Positions 34,689-41,744 of a DNA stretch of 64,000 nucleotides are shown here, piece after piece. The position numbers and the translations under genes were made by a program. The notes under the pieces were generated by a model. The model was given only the letters and a program-made list of their open reading frames with translations, was not told where the DNA came from and did not search any database. The stretch covers positions 1-64,000 of the forward strand of contig NZ_JAFFJV010000007.1 in the NCBI RefSeq assembly GCF_016924645.1. The letters run 5' to 3'. The first letter of the stretch is position 1. Each line of letters starts with the position of its first letter. This DNA comes from Rufibacter psychrotolerans. GTDB lineage: Bacteria > Bacteroidota > Bacteroidia > Cytophagales > Hymenobacteraceae.

Positions 34689-35973
34689 TATAACCCTCCT
34701 GTTTGCGGCCAGTCTCTTTTCCTCCTCGGCAAGCGGACAGGCCCAGATGGTTCCTGTGCCAGAGGTTGCACCGGCCCCTAAGGTGGCGGTGGTGGTAAAG
34801 GCCCCCGCCAGGTGCCCTGGTACCGTCAATGTGCAGGCTTCGGCCGCCGTGGGCCACGCCCTGGCCTCGCTGGGAGCCCTGTATTCGCAAGACCATACGC
34901 CCGTTACGGGCCAGCCAGACCCGGAGCCCACCTCCGGCACGGGCCAGACTTCGGCGCAGCCTTCACCAGCTTTCCCGCATGAGAAAGTGAAAAGCGTGAA
35001 CCGCTCGTTCAAGGTGAAGAGCTCAGACAAACTGAGCATTGACAACCAGTTTGGCCTGGTGAACGTGCAGACCTGGACCCGCCCCGAAGTGGTGGTGGAA
35101 GTGACCATCATTGCCCGGGCCGAAATGGAGTCCAAGGCGCAGGAAATCCTGGACAAGATTAATGTGCGGGTGAGTGATGAGCGGGCGAGTGGTTTGATTT
35201 CCTTTGTGACCGAGCGCGAGCCCATGCACATCAGAAGCAGCACCCAGAAGAGCTTTGAGATCAATTACCTGGTGAAAATGCCCCGGGCCAACCCGTTGCG
35301 GGTCACCAACAAGTACGGCTCCGTGCAGCTCCCCGACCTGGACGGCCCCACCGAACTGTGCACCCGCTACGGCAAGCTCACCGCCGGCCGCCTGAACAAC
35401 CGCGCCAATAAAATCTCCATTGATTACAGCAGCGGCGAGTGCCAGATTGGGTACCTGAGGGGAGGCGACCTGGCCATCAAGTACTCGGCCCTGCGCCTGA
35501 ACGGGGGCGAGACCATCAACGCCTACACCGCCTACAGCGCCGTGAGCATTGACCGCGTGGAAGACCTGAACGTGGAGAGCCGCTATGACCGCGTGTTCAA
35601 GGTGGGCAGCGTGAACCAGGTGAATGGCAAGGGCAGTTACTCGTCCTTCGTGATTGATAACCTCAAGGGCTCGGCCGGCATGGAGGTGAAGTACTGCTCT
35701 AAGTTTGAGATTGGCAGCATTGACCAGAATTTCAAGAAAGTAGACGTGACCAGCGGCTACACCTCTGTGAAACTGGGCTTCGCCGATAAAAGCGCCTTCA
35801 ACTTTGACGTGAACACCGATTACAGCAACCTGAAGGTAGACCAGAACCTGGTAGACTTTAGCTTCAGGGAGGTAAAGAACACCTCTGCCTCCTACAAGGG
35901 CAAGTACGGCAAAGCCTCGCCCAGAGGAACCGTAAGCGTGAACAGCCGGTACGGCAACGTGCAGTTCTATTGA
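34669..35973 (+). CDS. Exported DUF4097-like beta-helix protein
   Basis: A 434-residue protein with a signal peptide (MKLLLSSITLLFAASLFSSSASG). After a Pro/Thr-rich linker (about 60-100) the C-terminal two thirds are built of short beta repeats of the DUF4097 or adhesin type (for example LSIDNQFGLVNVQTW, LRVTNKYGSVQLPDL, LCTRYGKLTAGRL, VNSRYGNVQF). The recurring YG/SxYG turns point to a right-handed beta solenoid. Function unknown; as the third gene of the sigma operon it may be the envelope output or sensor of that system. It overlaps the anti-sigma gene by 20 bp. Confidence 0.78.
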   Translation: MKLLLSSITLLFAASLFSSSASGQAQMVPVPEVAPAPKVAVVVKAPARCPGTVNVQASAAVGHALASLGALYSQDHTPVTGQPDPEPTSGTGQTSAQPSPAFPHEKVKSVNRSFKVKSSDKLSIDNQFGLVNVQTWTRPEVVVEVTIIARAEMESKAQEILDKINVRVSDERASGLISFVTEREPMHIRSSTQKSFEINYLVKMPRANPLRVTNKYGSVQLPDLDGPTELCTRYGKLTAGRLNNRANKISIDYSSGECQIGYLRGGDLAIKYSALRLNGGETINAYTAYSAVSIDRVEDLNVESRYDRVFKVGSVNQVNGKGSYSSFVIDNLKGSAGMEVKYCSKFEIGSIDQNFKKVDVTSGYTSVKLGFADKSAFNFDVNTDYSNLKVDQNLVDFSFREVKNTSASYKGKYGKASPRGTVSVNSRYGNVQFY

Positions 35974-36002
35974 TCCATTGGTGTAACGTGTGTACAGAGA
36001 GA

Positions 36003-36032
36003 GCAGGTCCCCGGCGGGCCTGCTTTTTTTTA
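36003..36032 (+). terminator. Terminator of the sigma operon
   Basis: GCAGGTCCCC GGCGGGCCTGC followed by TTTTTTTT, 29 bp past the DUF4097 stop. Confidence 0.88.
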
Positions 36033-36039
36033 TTAGCCT

Positions 36040-36075
36040 GTTTTTAGGTTAATTTAGAAGAAACAGCCCGTAAAC
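36040..36075. repeat. 36-bp palindromic element, copy 18
   Basis: GTTTT, TAGGTTA, ATTT, AGAA, GAAA, CAGCCCG, TAAA, C, between the sigma-operon terminator and the ridA-like start (11 bp before the ATG). Confidence 0.8.
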
Positions 36076-36086
36076 CTACTAAGACT

Positions 36087-36512
36087 ATGGACCAGAATCA
36101 GGCCGAGAGGGTGCATGCCTCCAAGGCGCCCGAGCCCGTGGGCTTGTACCCGCACGCCCGCCGCGTGGGCAATCTCTTGTTCCTTTCAGGCGTGGGCCCC
36201 CGCGAGAAAGGCACCAAACAAATACCCGGGGTAACCCTGGACCCCGAAGGCAACCTCCTCAGCTATGACATAGAGGCGCAGTGCCACTCGGTGTTCAAGA
36301 ACGTGCGCACCATTCTGGAGGAGGCCGGCTCGGCCTGGGAAAACCTGGTAGACGTGACGGTGTTCCTCACCAACATGAAAGCCGATTTCCCGACCTACAA
36401 CCGCCTTTACGCCGAGTACTTCCAAGACTGCCAGCCCTGCCGCACCACCGTAGAGGTGAACGCCCTGCCCACGCCCATCGCCATTGAACTGAAGTGCATT
36501 GCCACTATTTAA
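36087..36512 (+). CDS. RidA family protein (imine/enamine deaminase)
   Basis: A 141-residue member of the RidA/YjgF/UK114 family, close to the 2-aminomuconate deaminase branch. Family marks: GLYPHARRVGNLLFLSGVGP near 18-37 and VTVFLTNMKADFPTYNRLY near 91-109, and the CRTTVEVNALP near 119-129 with the catalytic Arg. These proteins deaminate reactive enamine/imine intermediates from PLP enzymes, as homotrimers in the cytoplasm. Monocistronic. Confidence 0.92.
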   Translation: MDQNQAERVHASKAPEPVGLYPHARRVGNLLFLSGVGPREKGTKQIPGVTLDPEGNLLSYDIEAQCHSVFKNVRTILEEAGSAWENLVDVTVFLTNMKADFPTYNRLYAEYFQDCQPCRTTVEVNALPTPIAIELKCIATI

Positions 36513-36515
36513 ACC

Positions 36516-36551
36516 GTCTAGGCGCTATTTTACTGAAAGCAGGCCCTAAAC
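36516..36551. repeat. 36-bp palindromic element, copy 19
   Basis: G, TCTA, GGCGCTA, TTTT, ACTG, AAAG, CAGGCCC, TAAA, C, 4 bp past the RidA stop. A diverged copy. Confidence 0.7.
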
Positions 36552-36641
36552 ACTTTCCAGTACGCTGGCGCGAGCGTTCCGCTCGTGTCCGCACGCATTG
36601 CTGGTTCTTTCTGTGATTTGGATTGCATTTACCCTGCACCT

Positions 36642-36704
36642 CTATGGCGCGAAAGTTACTTCCGTGCCTTTTATGCACAAGTCAAGGATTAACTTCCGCG
36701 CCAT
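36642..36704. repeat. Inverted repeat family B, copy 2
   Basis: Left arm CTATGGCGCGAAAGTTACTT continuing CCGTGC (36642-36667), right arm ending TTAACTTCCGCGCCAT. It matches the 8679-8756 copy arm with one difference. Confidence 0.75.
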
Positions 36705-36750
36705 CATAAAAGTAGCTTTGGGGCATTTTTGCAAATTGGTTACCCCTATT

Positions 36751-36840
36751 TTGTCATCCTGAAAGGATCTTGTGCGCGAACGGCAGTAGCGTTTCTCCAG
36801 GGCTTGTCTGGTTCGCCCACAAGATCTTTTCAAGATGACA
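36751..36840. repeat. Inverted repeat family C, copy 2
   Basis: Arms TGTCATCCTGAAAGGATCTT and complement ending AAGATGACA, inner string GCGAACGGCAGTAGCG; close match to the copy at 10229-10318. Confidence 0.75.
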
Positions 36841-37090
36841 AAGAGAAGGGGGAACCATTGAAATAGGGCAGCGTAACGGCTTTGTGAACCACAGAAAGAG
36901 CCATCCGGCATGCGTGCGGACACGAGCGGGACGCTCGCGCCAGCGTTCTGTTACTTTTGATAAGGCTTGTTTTGAGGAGTTGTTCCTTGATAGGGCCGTG
37001 GCCCTTGGGAGCCCTAGCCCCGCCTCTGGTTATAATGTGGGTGAGCGAGGCAATAACTTGACCGTTTTCCCTTTCTGAAGGTAGGCCGGG

Positions 37091-37126
37091 GTTTTGCCGG
37101 CGTTTTCCAAAAAATAGCCTTAGAAC
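37091..37126. repeat. 36-bp palindromic element, copy 20
   Basis: GTTTT, GCCGGCG, TTTT, CCAA, AAAA, TAGCCTT, AGAA, C, about 110 bp before the MutS-like start; no gene ends near it. Confidence 0.75.
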
Positions 37127-37234
37127 AGGAATAACTGCGGGCAGTTTCCTATTTTGCCTGGCTGCGGTACAGAACCCAAGGGGCCGGCGGTAACGTCTGC
37201 CGCGGGTTCTTTCATAGACTGAGTTGAAATTTTA

Positions 37235-39037
37235 ATGATACAGAATTCTCCAGAAGCCCTGTTTGCCGAACGCGAGCAGCGCTTTTTCGCCGCCGAGGAG
37301 CGGCAGGCCAACAAATACCGGTGGGTGGGGTGGCTCAGGTTAGCGTTCTTCGTGGGGTCGGTGTTGGGCTGCGTGCTGTTGTTTTATTACGGCAAGAACG
37401 GGGCGGGTCTGGGCCTGCTGCTCAGTGGTTACTTTATCTTCGCGGCGCTCATCCATTGGCACAACAAGATTGAGTACGCCCGCAAGCACCAGCTCTACCT
37501 GGGCCTGATCAACCGCCGGGAGGGCGAGCGCCTGCGCGGTGAACTCACCGATTTCCCCGGCGGCGAGGAGTTTCAGGAACCCAACCACTACTACACCGCC
37601 GACCTGGACGTTTTTGGCCCCAATTCCATTTTTCAGCTGCTAAACCGGTCTGTGACCCGGCTGGGGCAGCAGCGCCTGGCCGAGTGGCTGAAGGCCCCGG
37701 CTTCGGCCGAGGAGATCCTGGCCCGGCAGGAGGCCGTGGCCGAGCTGGTGCCCGACCTGGAGTGGCGGCAGAACCTGGAGGCCCGGGCCATGCACCACCT
37801 GCGCAAGACGCAGCAACTGCCCCAGCCTTTTCTCTTGTGGCTGCGCAGCCCCAACTTCTTCACGGGCAAGGCCTGGCTGGTGGCGGCTACCTTTCTGTTG
37901 CCCCTGCTCACCCTGGCCGCCGCTATCTACTGGGGCCAGGGGCACTCGCACTACCCGTTTCTGGGGCTGGTGCTGGTGCAGTTCCTCATTGCCACCAAGT
38001 ACCTGAAGGAGCGCGATGCGTTCTATGATGAAAGTACCGGCATGTATGAGACCCTGCGGAGCTATACAGACCTGCTGGTGCACATTGAGGGCCGCACGTT
38101 CCAGAGTGCCAAAGCCCGGGCCCTGCAGCAGCAACTGAAGGTAGACGAGCAACTGGCCTCGGCGCACGTGCGCAAGCTGGCCTCCATCATCCAGTACCTT
38201 TCGGCGCGGCTCAACACTTACCTCAACTTTATCCTCAACCACGTGCTCATGTGGGACTTTATCTGGATGTGGCGCCTGGAGCGCTGGAAGAAGACCATGT
38301 CGGGCAACATTGGGCAGGTGCTCAACACCGCCGCCGAGTTTGAGGCGCTGGCCAGCCTGGCGGCTTTCCAGTACGCCAATCCCGGGTACGCGGTGCCGCG
38401 CATCAGCAGCCAACCGTTTGAGTTTTCCGCCGAAGACCTGAGTCATCCGCTCATCTTCAGCCCGGGGCGCAGGGCCAACAGCATCGCGTTCAGTGGGGTG
38501 GGGCACACGGTGCTCATTACAGGCTCCAACATGTCGGGGAAGAGTACGTTTCTGCGGGCCGTGGGCGTGAACATGGTGCTGGCCTTCACGGGAGCCGCCG
38601 TGTGCGCCCGGCGTCTCACGGTGTTCCCCGCCCAGGTGTACACCAGCATGCGCACCGAGGACAACCTGGCCGAGAACACCTCGTCTTTCTACGCTGAGCT
38701 CAAGCGCCTGAAGCTGCTCATTGACTTAACGGCCACCGGCCAACCCGTGTACTTCTTCCTGGACGAGATCCTGAAAGGCACCAACTCGCATGACCGCCAC
38801 CAGGGGGCCATGGCCCTCATCAGGCAACTGCACCAGCGGCAGGCGGCCGGGTTTGTGTCTACGCATGACCTGGAGCTAGGCAACATGGAGCAGGAACTGC
38901 CCGGCTCCGTGCAGAACTTCAGCTTCAACAGCTACTTTGAAGACGGCCAGCTGCGCTTTGACTATACCCTGCGCCCCGGCATCTGCCAGAGCTTCAACGC
39001 CAGCCAGCTCATGCGCCAGATGGGCATTGAGCTCTAG
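37235..39037 (+). CDS. Membrane-bound MutS family ATPase
   Basis: A 600-residue protein with the MutS C-terminal ATPase domain: Walker A GSNMSGKST near 430-438, Walker B YFFLDEILKGTN near 505-516, and the THD signature near 544. Instead of mismatch-recognition domains it has an N-terminal cytoplasmic stretch and membrane segments at about 33-52, 59-73, 210-228 and 240-256, then a helical clamp-like region. Such transmembrane MutS homologues are common in Bacteroidota; a mismatch-repair role is doubtful because the DNA-recognition domain (FxE motif) is missing. Function unknown. Its stop lies inside a 36-bp element. Confidence 0.85.
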   Translation: MIQNSPEALFAEREQRFFAAEERQANKYRWVGWLRLAFFVGSVLGCVLLFYYGKNGAGLGLLLSGYFIFAALIHWHNKIEYARKHQLYLGLINRREGERLRGELTDFPGGEEFQEPNHYYTADLDVFGPNSIFQLLNRSVTRLGQQRLAEWLKAPASAEEILARQEAVAELVPDLEWRQNLEARAMHHLRKTQQLPQPFLLWLRSPNFFTGKAWLVAATFLLPLLTLAAAIYWGQGHSHYPFLGLVLVQFLIATKYLKERDAFYDESTGMYETLRSYTDLLVHIEGRTFQSAKARALQQQLKVDEQLASAHVRKLASIIQYLSARLNTYLNFILNHVLMWDFIWMWRLERWKKTMSGNIGQVLNTAAEFEALASLAAFQYANPGYAVPRISSQPFEFSAEDLSHPLIFSPGRRANSIAFSGVGHTVLITGSNMSGKSTFLRAVGVNMVLAFTGAAVCARRLTVFPAQVYTSMRTEDNLAENTSSFYAELKRLKLLIDLTATGQPVYFFLDEILKGTNSHDRHQGAMALIRQLHQRQAAGFVSTHDLELGNMEQELPGSVQNFSFNSYFEDGQLRFDYTLRPGICQSFNASQLMRQMGIEL

Positions 39038-39071
39038 TTTAGCTGCTTTTAGGTAAAAACAGGCCCGAAAC
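39036..39071. repeat. 36-bp palindromic element, copy 21, overlapping MutS-like stop
   Basis: A, GTTT, AGCTGCT, TTTA, GGTA, AAAA, CAGGCCC, GAAA, C. It begins at the second base of the TAG stop codon. Confidence 0.75.
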
Positions 39072-39239
39072 AGGAAAGCCTTTGGGAAATGTGCCTTTAA
39101 GAAGGAGCACCATGGTTTACCTGTTTTCTAGCGGATAAAAGCGAATCAGCGCTAAAACTTAACCTTCGGCAAACATTTGTGTCCCGCTGGGGGTTACCTT
39201 TGCAAACCGTAGTTTTTGTTCCTTTATACCCTTTGAACC

Positions 39240-39488
39240 ATGCGCGTTGTAGCCGACATCCCTCACCCCGACCTTAAAATCACCCTCCTAGCCTGGAACG
39301 GCAAGTACCTGCTGAAACTGGAGCTGGGCCCCTTTGAGCAGACCTACAAGGTGAGCGAGATGGAGGTAACCGGCGGCGATGAAGAAGTAAAAACCTGGCT
39401 GGATGAGGAGTTTCTGCAGGCAAGTATTGAACTTTTTCTGGCCATGCGGAAAAACCTGCACGAGACCCGCCGGCGCCATGATATTTAA
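39240..39488 (+). CDS. Small conserved-looking hypothetical protein
   Basis: An 82-residue acidic protein (MRVVADIPHPDLKITLLAWN at the start). Alternating beta strands (about 10-50) followed by a C-terminal amphipathic helix (about 58-80). The codon use and composition fit a real gene; no domain is recognised. No signal peptide. It lies alone between the MutS-like gene and another hypothetical on the same strand. Confidence 0.65.
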   Translation: MRVVADIPHPDLKITLLAWNGKYLLKLELGPFEQTYKVSEMEVTGGDEEVKTWLDEEFLQASIELFLAMRKNLHETRRRHDI

Positions 39489-39500
39489 TCTGGGCCCGCG

Positions 39501-39536
39501 TATTTTTACCTTATTTTAGAGGAAACTGTGGAAAAT
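39501..39536. repeat. 36-bp palindromic element, copy 22 (diverged)
   Basis: T, ATTT, TTACCTT, ATTT, TAGA, GGAA, ACTGTGG, AAAA, T; 13 bp past the stop of the 82-residue gene. The least well-kept copy; tetrads mostly retained. Confidence 0.5.
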
Positions 39537-39651
39537 GCTGTGGAGAACTTGCAATTGCCAGAAGCATAGCCTAAATTCAATTCAAGACAGACAAGCAACA
39601 ACGTATGAGTTAAACCCAAGCGCTACCTTGTAGTGCGTAGTCCCTAGCGTT

Positions 39652-40089
39652 ATGCAGATAGGATTTAGCAAACATATCAAGATCTCCTATCGGGCGGACA
39701 TGCAGACGGTTATCATCCGTTGGCAGCAGCCTGTCACGTTCACTGAGTTCAAGATGAACTGCCTGGCCATCCTTTCCCTGGCCAAAGAGCATACCGCGTG
39801 TTGCTGGTTGTTTGACTGCCGGTCTAAGGGCGAGGTCACGCAGGAGGAAAGCGATTGGCTCAGCAAGGAGTTCTATCCCAAAGCCCTGCAGCTGGTGGCC
39901 TCGCACGTGGTCATTGCCTGGTTGCTCAACCCCAGACAGATGCAGCGCCTGCAGGAAGGGGCCACCCTCACCGCCATCTCCGCCGACAGCCCCGATGTGA
40001 AACGCCGGGCCTTCCTCACCGAGCAGGAAGCGGTTAAGTGGTTAGAAGACGCCATGGAGCAGCTAGAACTGAAGAACAACAACCTGTAG
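39652..40089 (+). CDS. Hypothetical protein, STAS/SpoIIAA-like
   Basis: A 145-residue cytoplasmic protein. The pattern of strands and helices (TVIIRWQQPVTFTEFKMNCL, then CCWLFDCRSKGEVTQEESDW) resembles the STAS or SpoIIAA-like fold seen in many Bacteroidota hypothetical proteins of this size. No catalytic motif. It may be part of a signalling module but has no obvious partner here. Confidence 0.6.
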   Translation: MQIGFSKHIKISYRADMQTVIIRWQQPVTFTEFKMNCLAILSLAKEHTACCWLFDCRSKGEVTQEESDWLSKEFYPKALQLVASHVVIAWLLNPRQMQRLQEGATLTAISADSPDVKRRAFLTEQEAVKWLEDAMEQLELKNNNL

Positions 40090-40281
40090 TAGGTCTCTCT
40101 GTAACCTCCCTCTTACCAGCAAAAGTACCCCAACTCTGAAGGCTTCTCTTTGGAGCTCCACCGCCCTGCGTCCCGCTTTTCCTTAGCCTTGGTCTTACGT
40201 AAAGGTATGGCACTAGCCTGTTGCCCGCCGCCGCTCTCGCGGCAGTAATCTCCTTTCCCAGGCAGTGACCAAACAGCGGGT

Positions 40282-41091
40282 TTACTCCGCAAACGAGGGG
40301 AAGAGCGTCATGCCCCCGTCAACGTAAATGGTGGCGCCTGCCACGTAATCGGCTTCGTCTGAGGCCAGCCACGCGGCTACGCGGGCAATATCATCTGGTT
40401 CGCCAATACGGCCGTACGGAATCTGCGACAGCATCTTCTCTTCGCCTTCCCTGGAACTCCAGTCTTCTTTGTTGATATCGGTCTTGATGGCCCCCGGCGA
40501 AATGCTGTTCACCCTGATGCCCTGCGGTGCCAACTCCTGCGCCATGGTTTTCATCATCATAGCCACCCCGCCTTTAGACGTAGCGTAATTAACGTGCCCC
40601 GCCCACGGAATAATGTCATGCACCGAGCTGATGAAGATGATTTTGCCCGCGGCCCTGGACACCTCTTTTCTGATGCCCTGCTTTAAAAAGATCTTGCTGG
40701 CTGCCCGGGCGCACAGGAAAGGTCCGGTGAGGTTGGTGCCTATTACTTTGTTCCACTGGTCCAGCGTCATGTCTACCAGCGCGGCGTCCTTTTGGATACC
40801 GGCATTGTTCACCAGAATGTCCAGGGTGCCAAACGTATCCAGGGCAGTCTGGAACATGGCCTCTACCTCTTCCTCTTTGGAGACATCGGCTTTTATCACC
40901 AGGGCTTTCCCGCCCGCGGCTTCAATCTGGTCTTTGGTGGCTTGGGCACCTTCGTCATCAGAATGGTAGTTGACCACCACGTTGGCCCCGTGCTGCCCCA
41001 GCCTAATGGCAATGCCCTGCCCAATACCCGAACTGGCCCCGGTCACTATAGCTACCTGATTCTGTAAGCGTTTCGCGTTTGCTGCTTCCAT
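40282..41091 (-). CDS. SDR family oxidoreductase (glucose 1-dehydrogenase-like)
   Basis: A 269-residue classical short-chain dehydrogenase. Cofactor motif TGASSGIG at 17-24, NNAG at 95-98, catalytic Ser near 155-156 (FISSVHD), Y169 and K173 in YATSK. The C-terminal DGGMTLFPSFAE is typical of the glucose 1-dehydrogenase-like group. It reduces or oxidises a sugar or polyol with NAD(P) in the cytoplasm; the substrate is not certain. It is divergent from the PUL operon that starts at about 41.4 kb and may be outside it. Confidence 0.88.
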   Translation of the reverse strand: MEAANAKRLQNQVAIVTGASSGIGQGIAIRLGQHGANVVVNYHSDDEGAQATKDQIEAAGGKALVIKADVSKEEEVEAMFQTALDTFGTLDILVNNAGIQKDAALVDMTLDQWNKVIGTNLTGPFLCARAASKIFLKQGIRKEVSRAAGKIIFISSVHDIIPWAGHVNYATSKGGVAMMMKTMAQELAPQGIRVNSISPGAIKTDINKEDWSSREGEEKMLSQIPYGRIGEPDDIARVAAWLASDEADYVAGATIYVDGGMTLFPSFAE

Positions 41092-41233
41092 GTCTACTTG
41101 GTTTGTTGTGCTTTTACAGATACTAGGCCCACGCCTGAAATGTTTTTACGCACCCATACACCCGCGCCATTCCCTGGCCGTGCGGTAGCCAATTTGAGCG
41201 CAGTGCTCTCTGGCAGGTTCTTCCCTAAGGAGC

Positions 41234-41269
41234 GTTTTAGGTTAGATTTGTTCAAAACGGGCCGGAAAC
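41234..41269. repeat. 36-bp palindromic element, copy 23
   Basis: GTTTT, AGGTTAG, ATTT, GTTC, AAAA, CGGGCCG, GAAA, C. Between divergent genes, 143 bp upstream of the SDR start. Confidence 0.8.
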
Positions 41270-41302
41270 AGAAACAGCTAGTAGCATTGGAGTAGCTCTT
41301 TA

Positions 41303-41346
41303 TGTGTACGTGCACAAATAATAATTTATTTAGCGTGTTCGAACAC
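41303..41346 (+). promoter_or_regulatory. Tandem operator-like palindromes of the kinase operon
   Basis: TGTGTACGTGCACA at 41303-41316 and GTGTTCGAACAC at 41335-41346. Their centres (between the C and G of the central CG) are 31 bp apart. The inner one is 22.5 bp before the -33 tetrad. The same arrangement occurs ahead of susC, and the core matches a LacI-type palindrome. Confidence 0.75.
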
Positions 41347-41362
41347 ATTTATGACGATTTTC

Positions 41363-41394
41363 TTTGTAATTCTACTTTTATGTTTTTATGTTTA
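41363..41394 (+). promoter_or_regulatory. Promoter of the nucleotidyltransferase-kinase-CBM9-GH109 operon
   Basis: TTTG at 41363-41366, 20-base spacer, TATGTTTA at 41387-41394, matching the Bacteroidota -33/-7 pattern. The predicted start near 41400 gives a leader of about 345 bases. Confidence 0.7.
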
Positions 41395-41545
41395 GATAAG
41401 AAATCAAATTTCTAGGTTTCTCCCTTCTGGTTACGCTTTTCTACTCCTGGTTGCTTATGGAAACACGAACCTATTCTACTCCTGCGCTGGAATTACATCC
41501 GGTCAGTCCTGATTTACCTGCCGAAGGAAACAAACGCGGGGCTCC

Positions 41546-41581
41546 CGTTCTTGCCTGTTTTCCCCAAAACAGCCCGAAAAC
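41546..41581. repeat. 36-bp palindromic element, copy 24
   Basis: C, GTTC, TTGCCTG, TTTT, CCCC, AAAA, CAGCCCG, AAAA, C, in the leader of the kinase operon, 164 bp before the start codon. Confidence 0.8.
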
Positions 41582-41659
41582 AGGTGAGCAGCCAGAAGCT
41601 ACGGTACCCATGGGTGACCCGAATAGAAGGCCATAGCAGCCTTAAAGTGGCGCACTGTC

Positions 41660-41676
41660 TAAGGCAGACGCACTTA
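41660..41676. repeat. Short repeat H, copy 1
   Basis: TAAGGCAGACGCACTTA; its complement shares TAAGTGCGTCTGC with 46221-46236, in opposite orientation. Confidence 0.4.
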
Positions 41677-41744
41677 GAACTCTTTAGGCCGGGCGGGAAA
41701 AGGCTTTTTCATAAAAGAAACTCAGACTAAGACTTCAGATTGCA

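Larger units (their letters stand above)
36563..36945. repeat. Nested inverted-repeat composite D(B)(C)D
   Basis: Outer arms 36563-36598 and 36910-36945 (CGCTGGCGCGAGCG ... GTCCGCACGCAT and complement) match at 35 of 36 positions, and weaker pairing continues into CTTTCTGTG. Inside lie a copy of repeat B and a copy of repeat C, each also found alone elsewhere. The total is 383 bp and no gene is inside. It looks like one element invaded by two others, or repeats clustering at a tolerant site. Confidence 0.8.
36513..37234. other. Intergenic region with nested inverted repeats
   Basis: 722 bp without a gene. From left to right: a 36-bp element, the outer arm of repeat D, repeat B, repeat C, the other arm of D, an unremarkable GC-rich stretch, and another 36-bp element before the MutS-like gene. 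Confidence 0.7.
41092..41744. other. Divergent regulatory region of the PUL kinase operon
   Basis: 653 bp holding two 36-bp elements, two operator-like palindromes, a strong promoter match and a long leader. A short frame at 41457-41636 (59 codons) runs across a 36-bp element and is unlikely to be a conserved gene; it might be a leader peptide. Confidence 0.65.

Noticed and set aside
36513-37234. CRISPR array suspected from clustered repeats
   Set aside because: The repeats are inverted, of different kinds and not evenly spaced; no cas genes are near.
41457-41636. 59-codon frame upstream of the nucleotidyltransferase
   Set aside because: Runs straight through a 36-bp palindromic element; kept only as a possible leader peptide.
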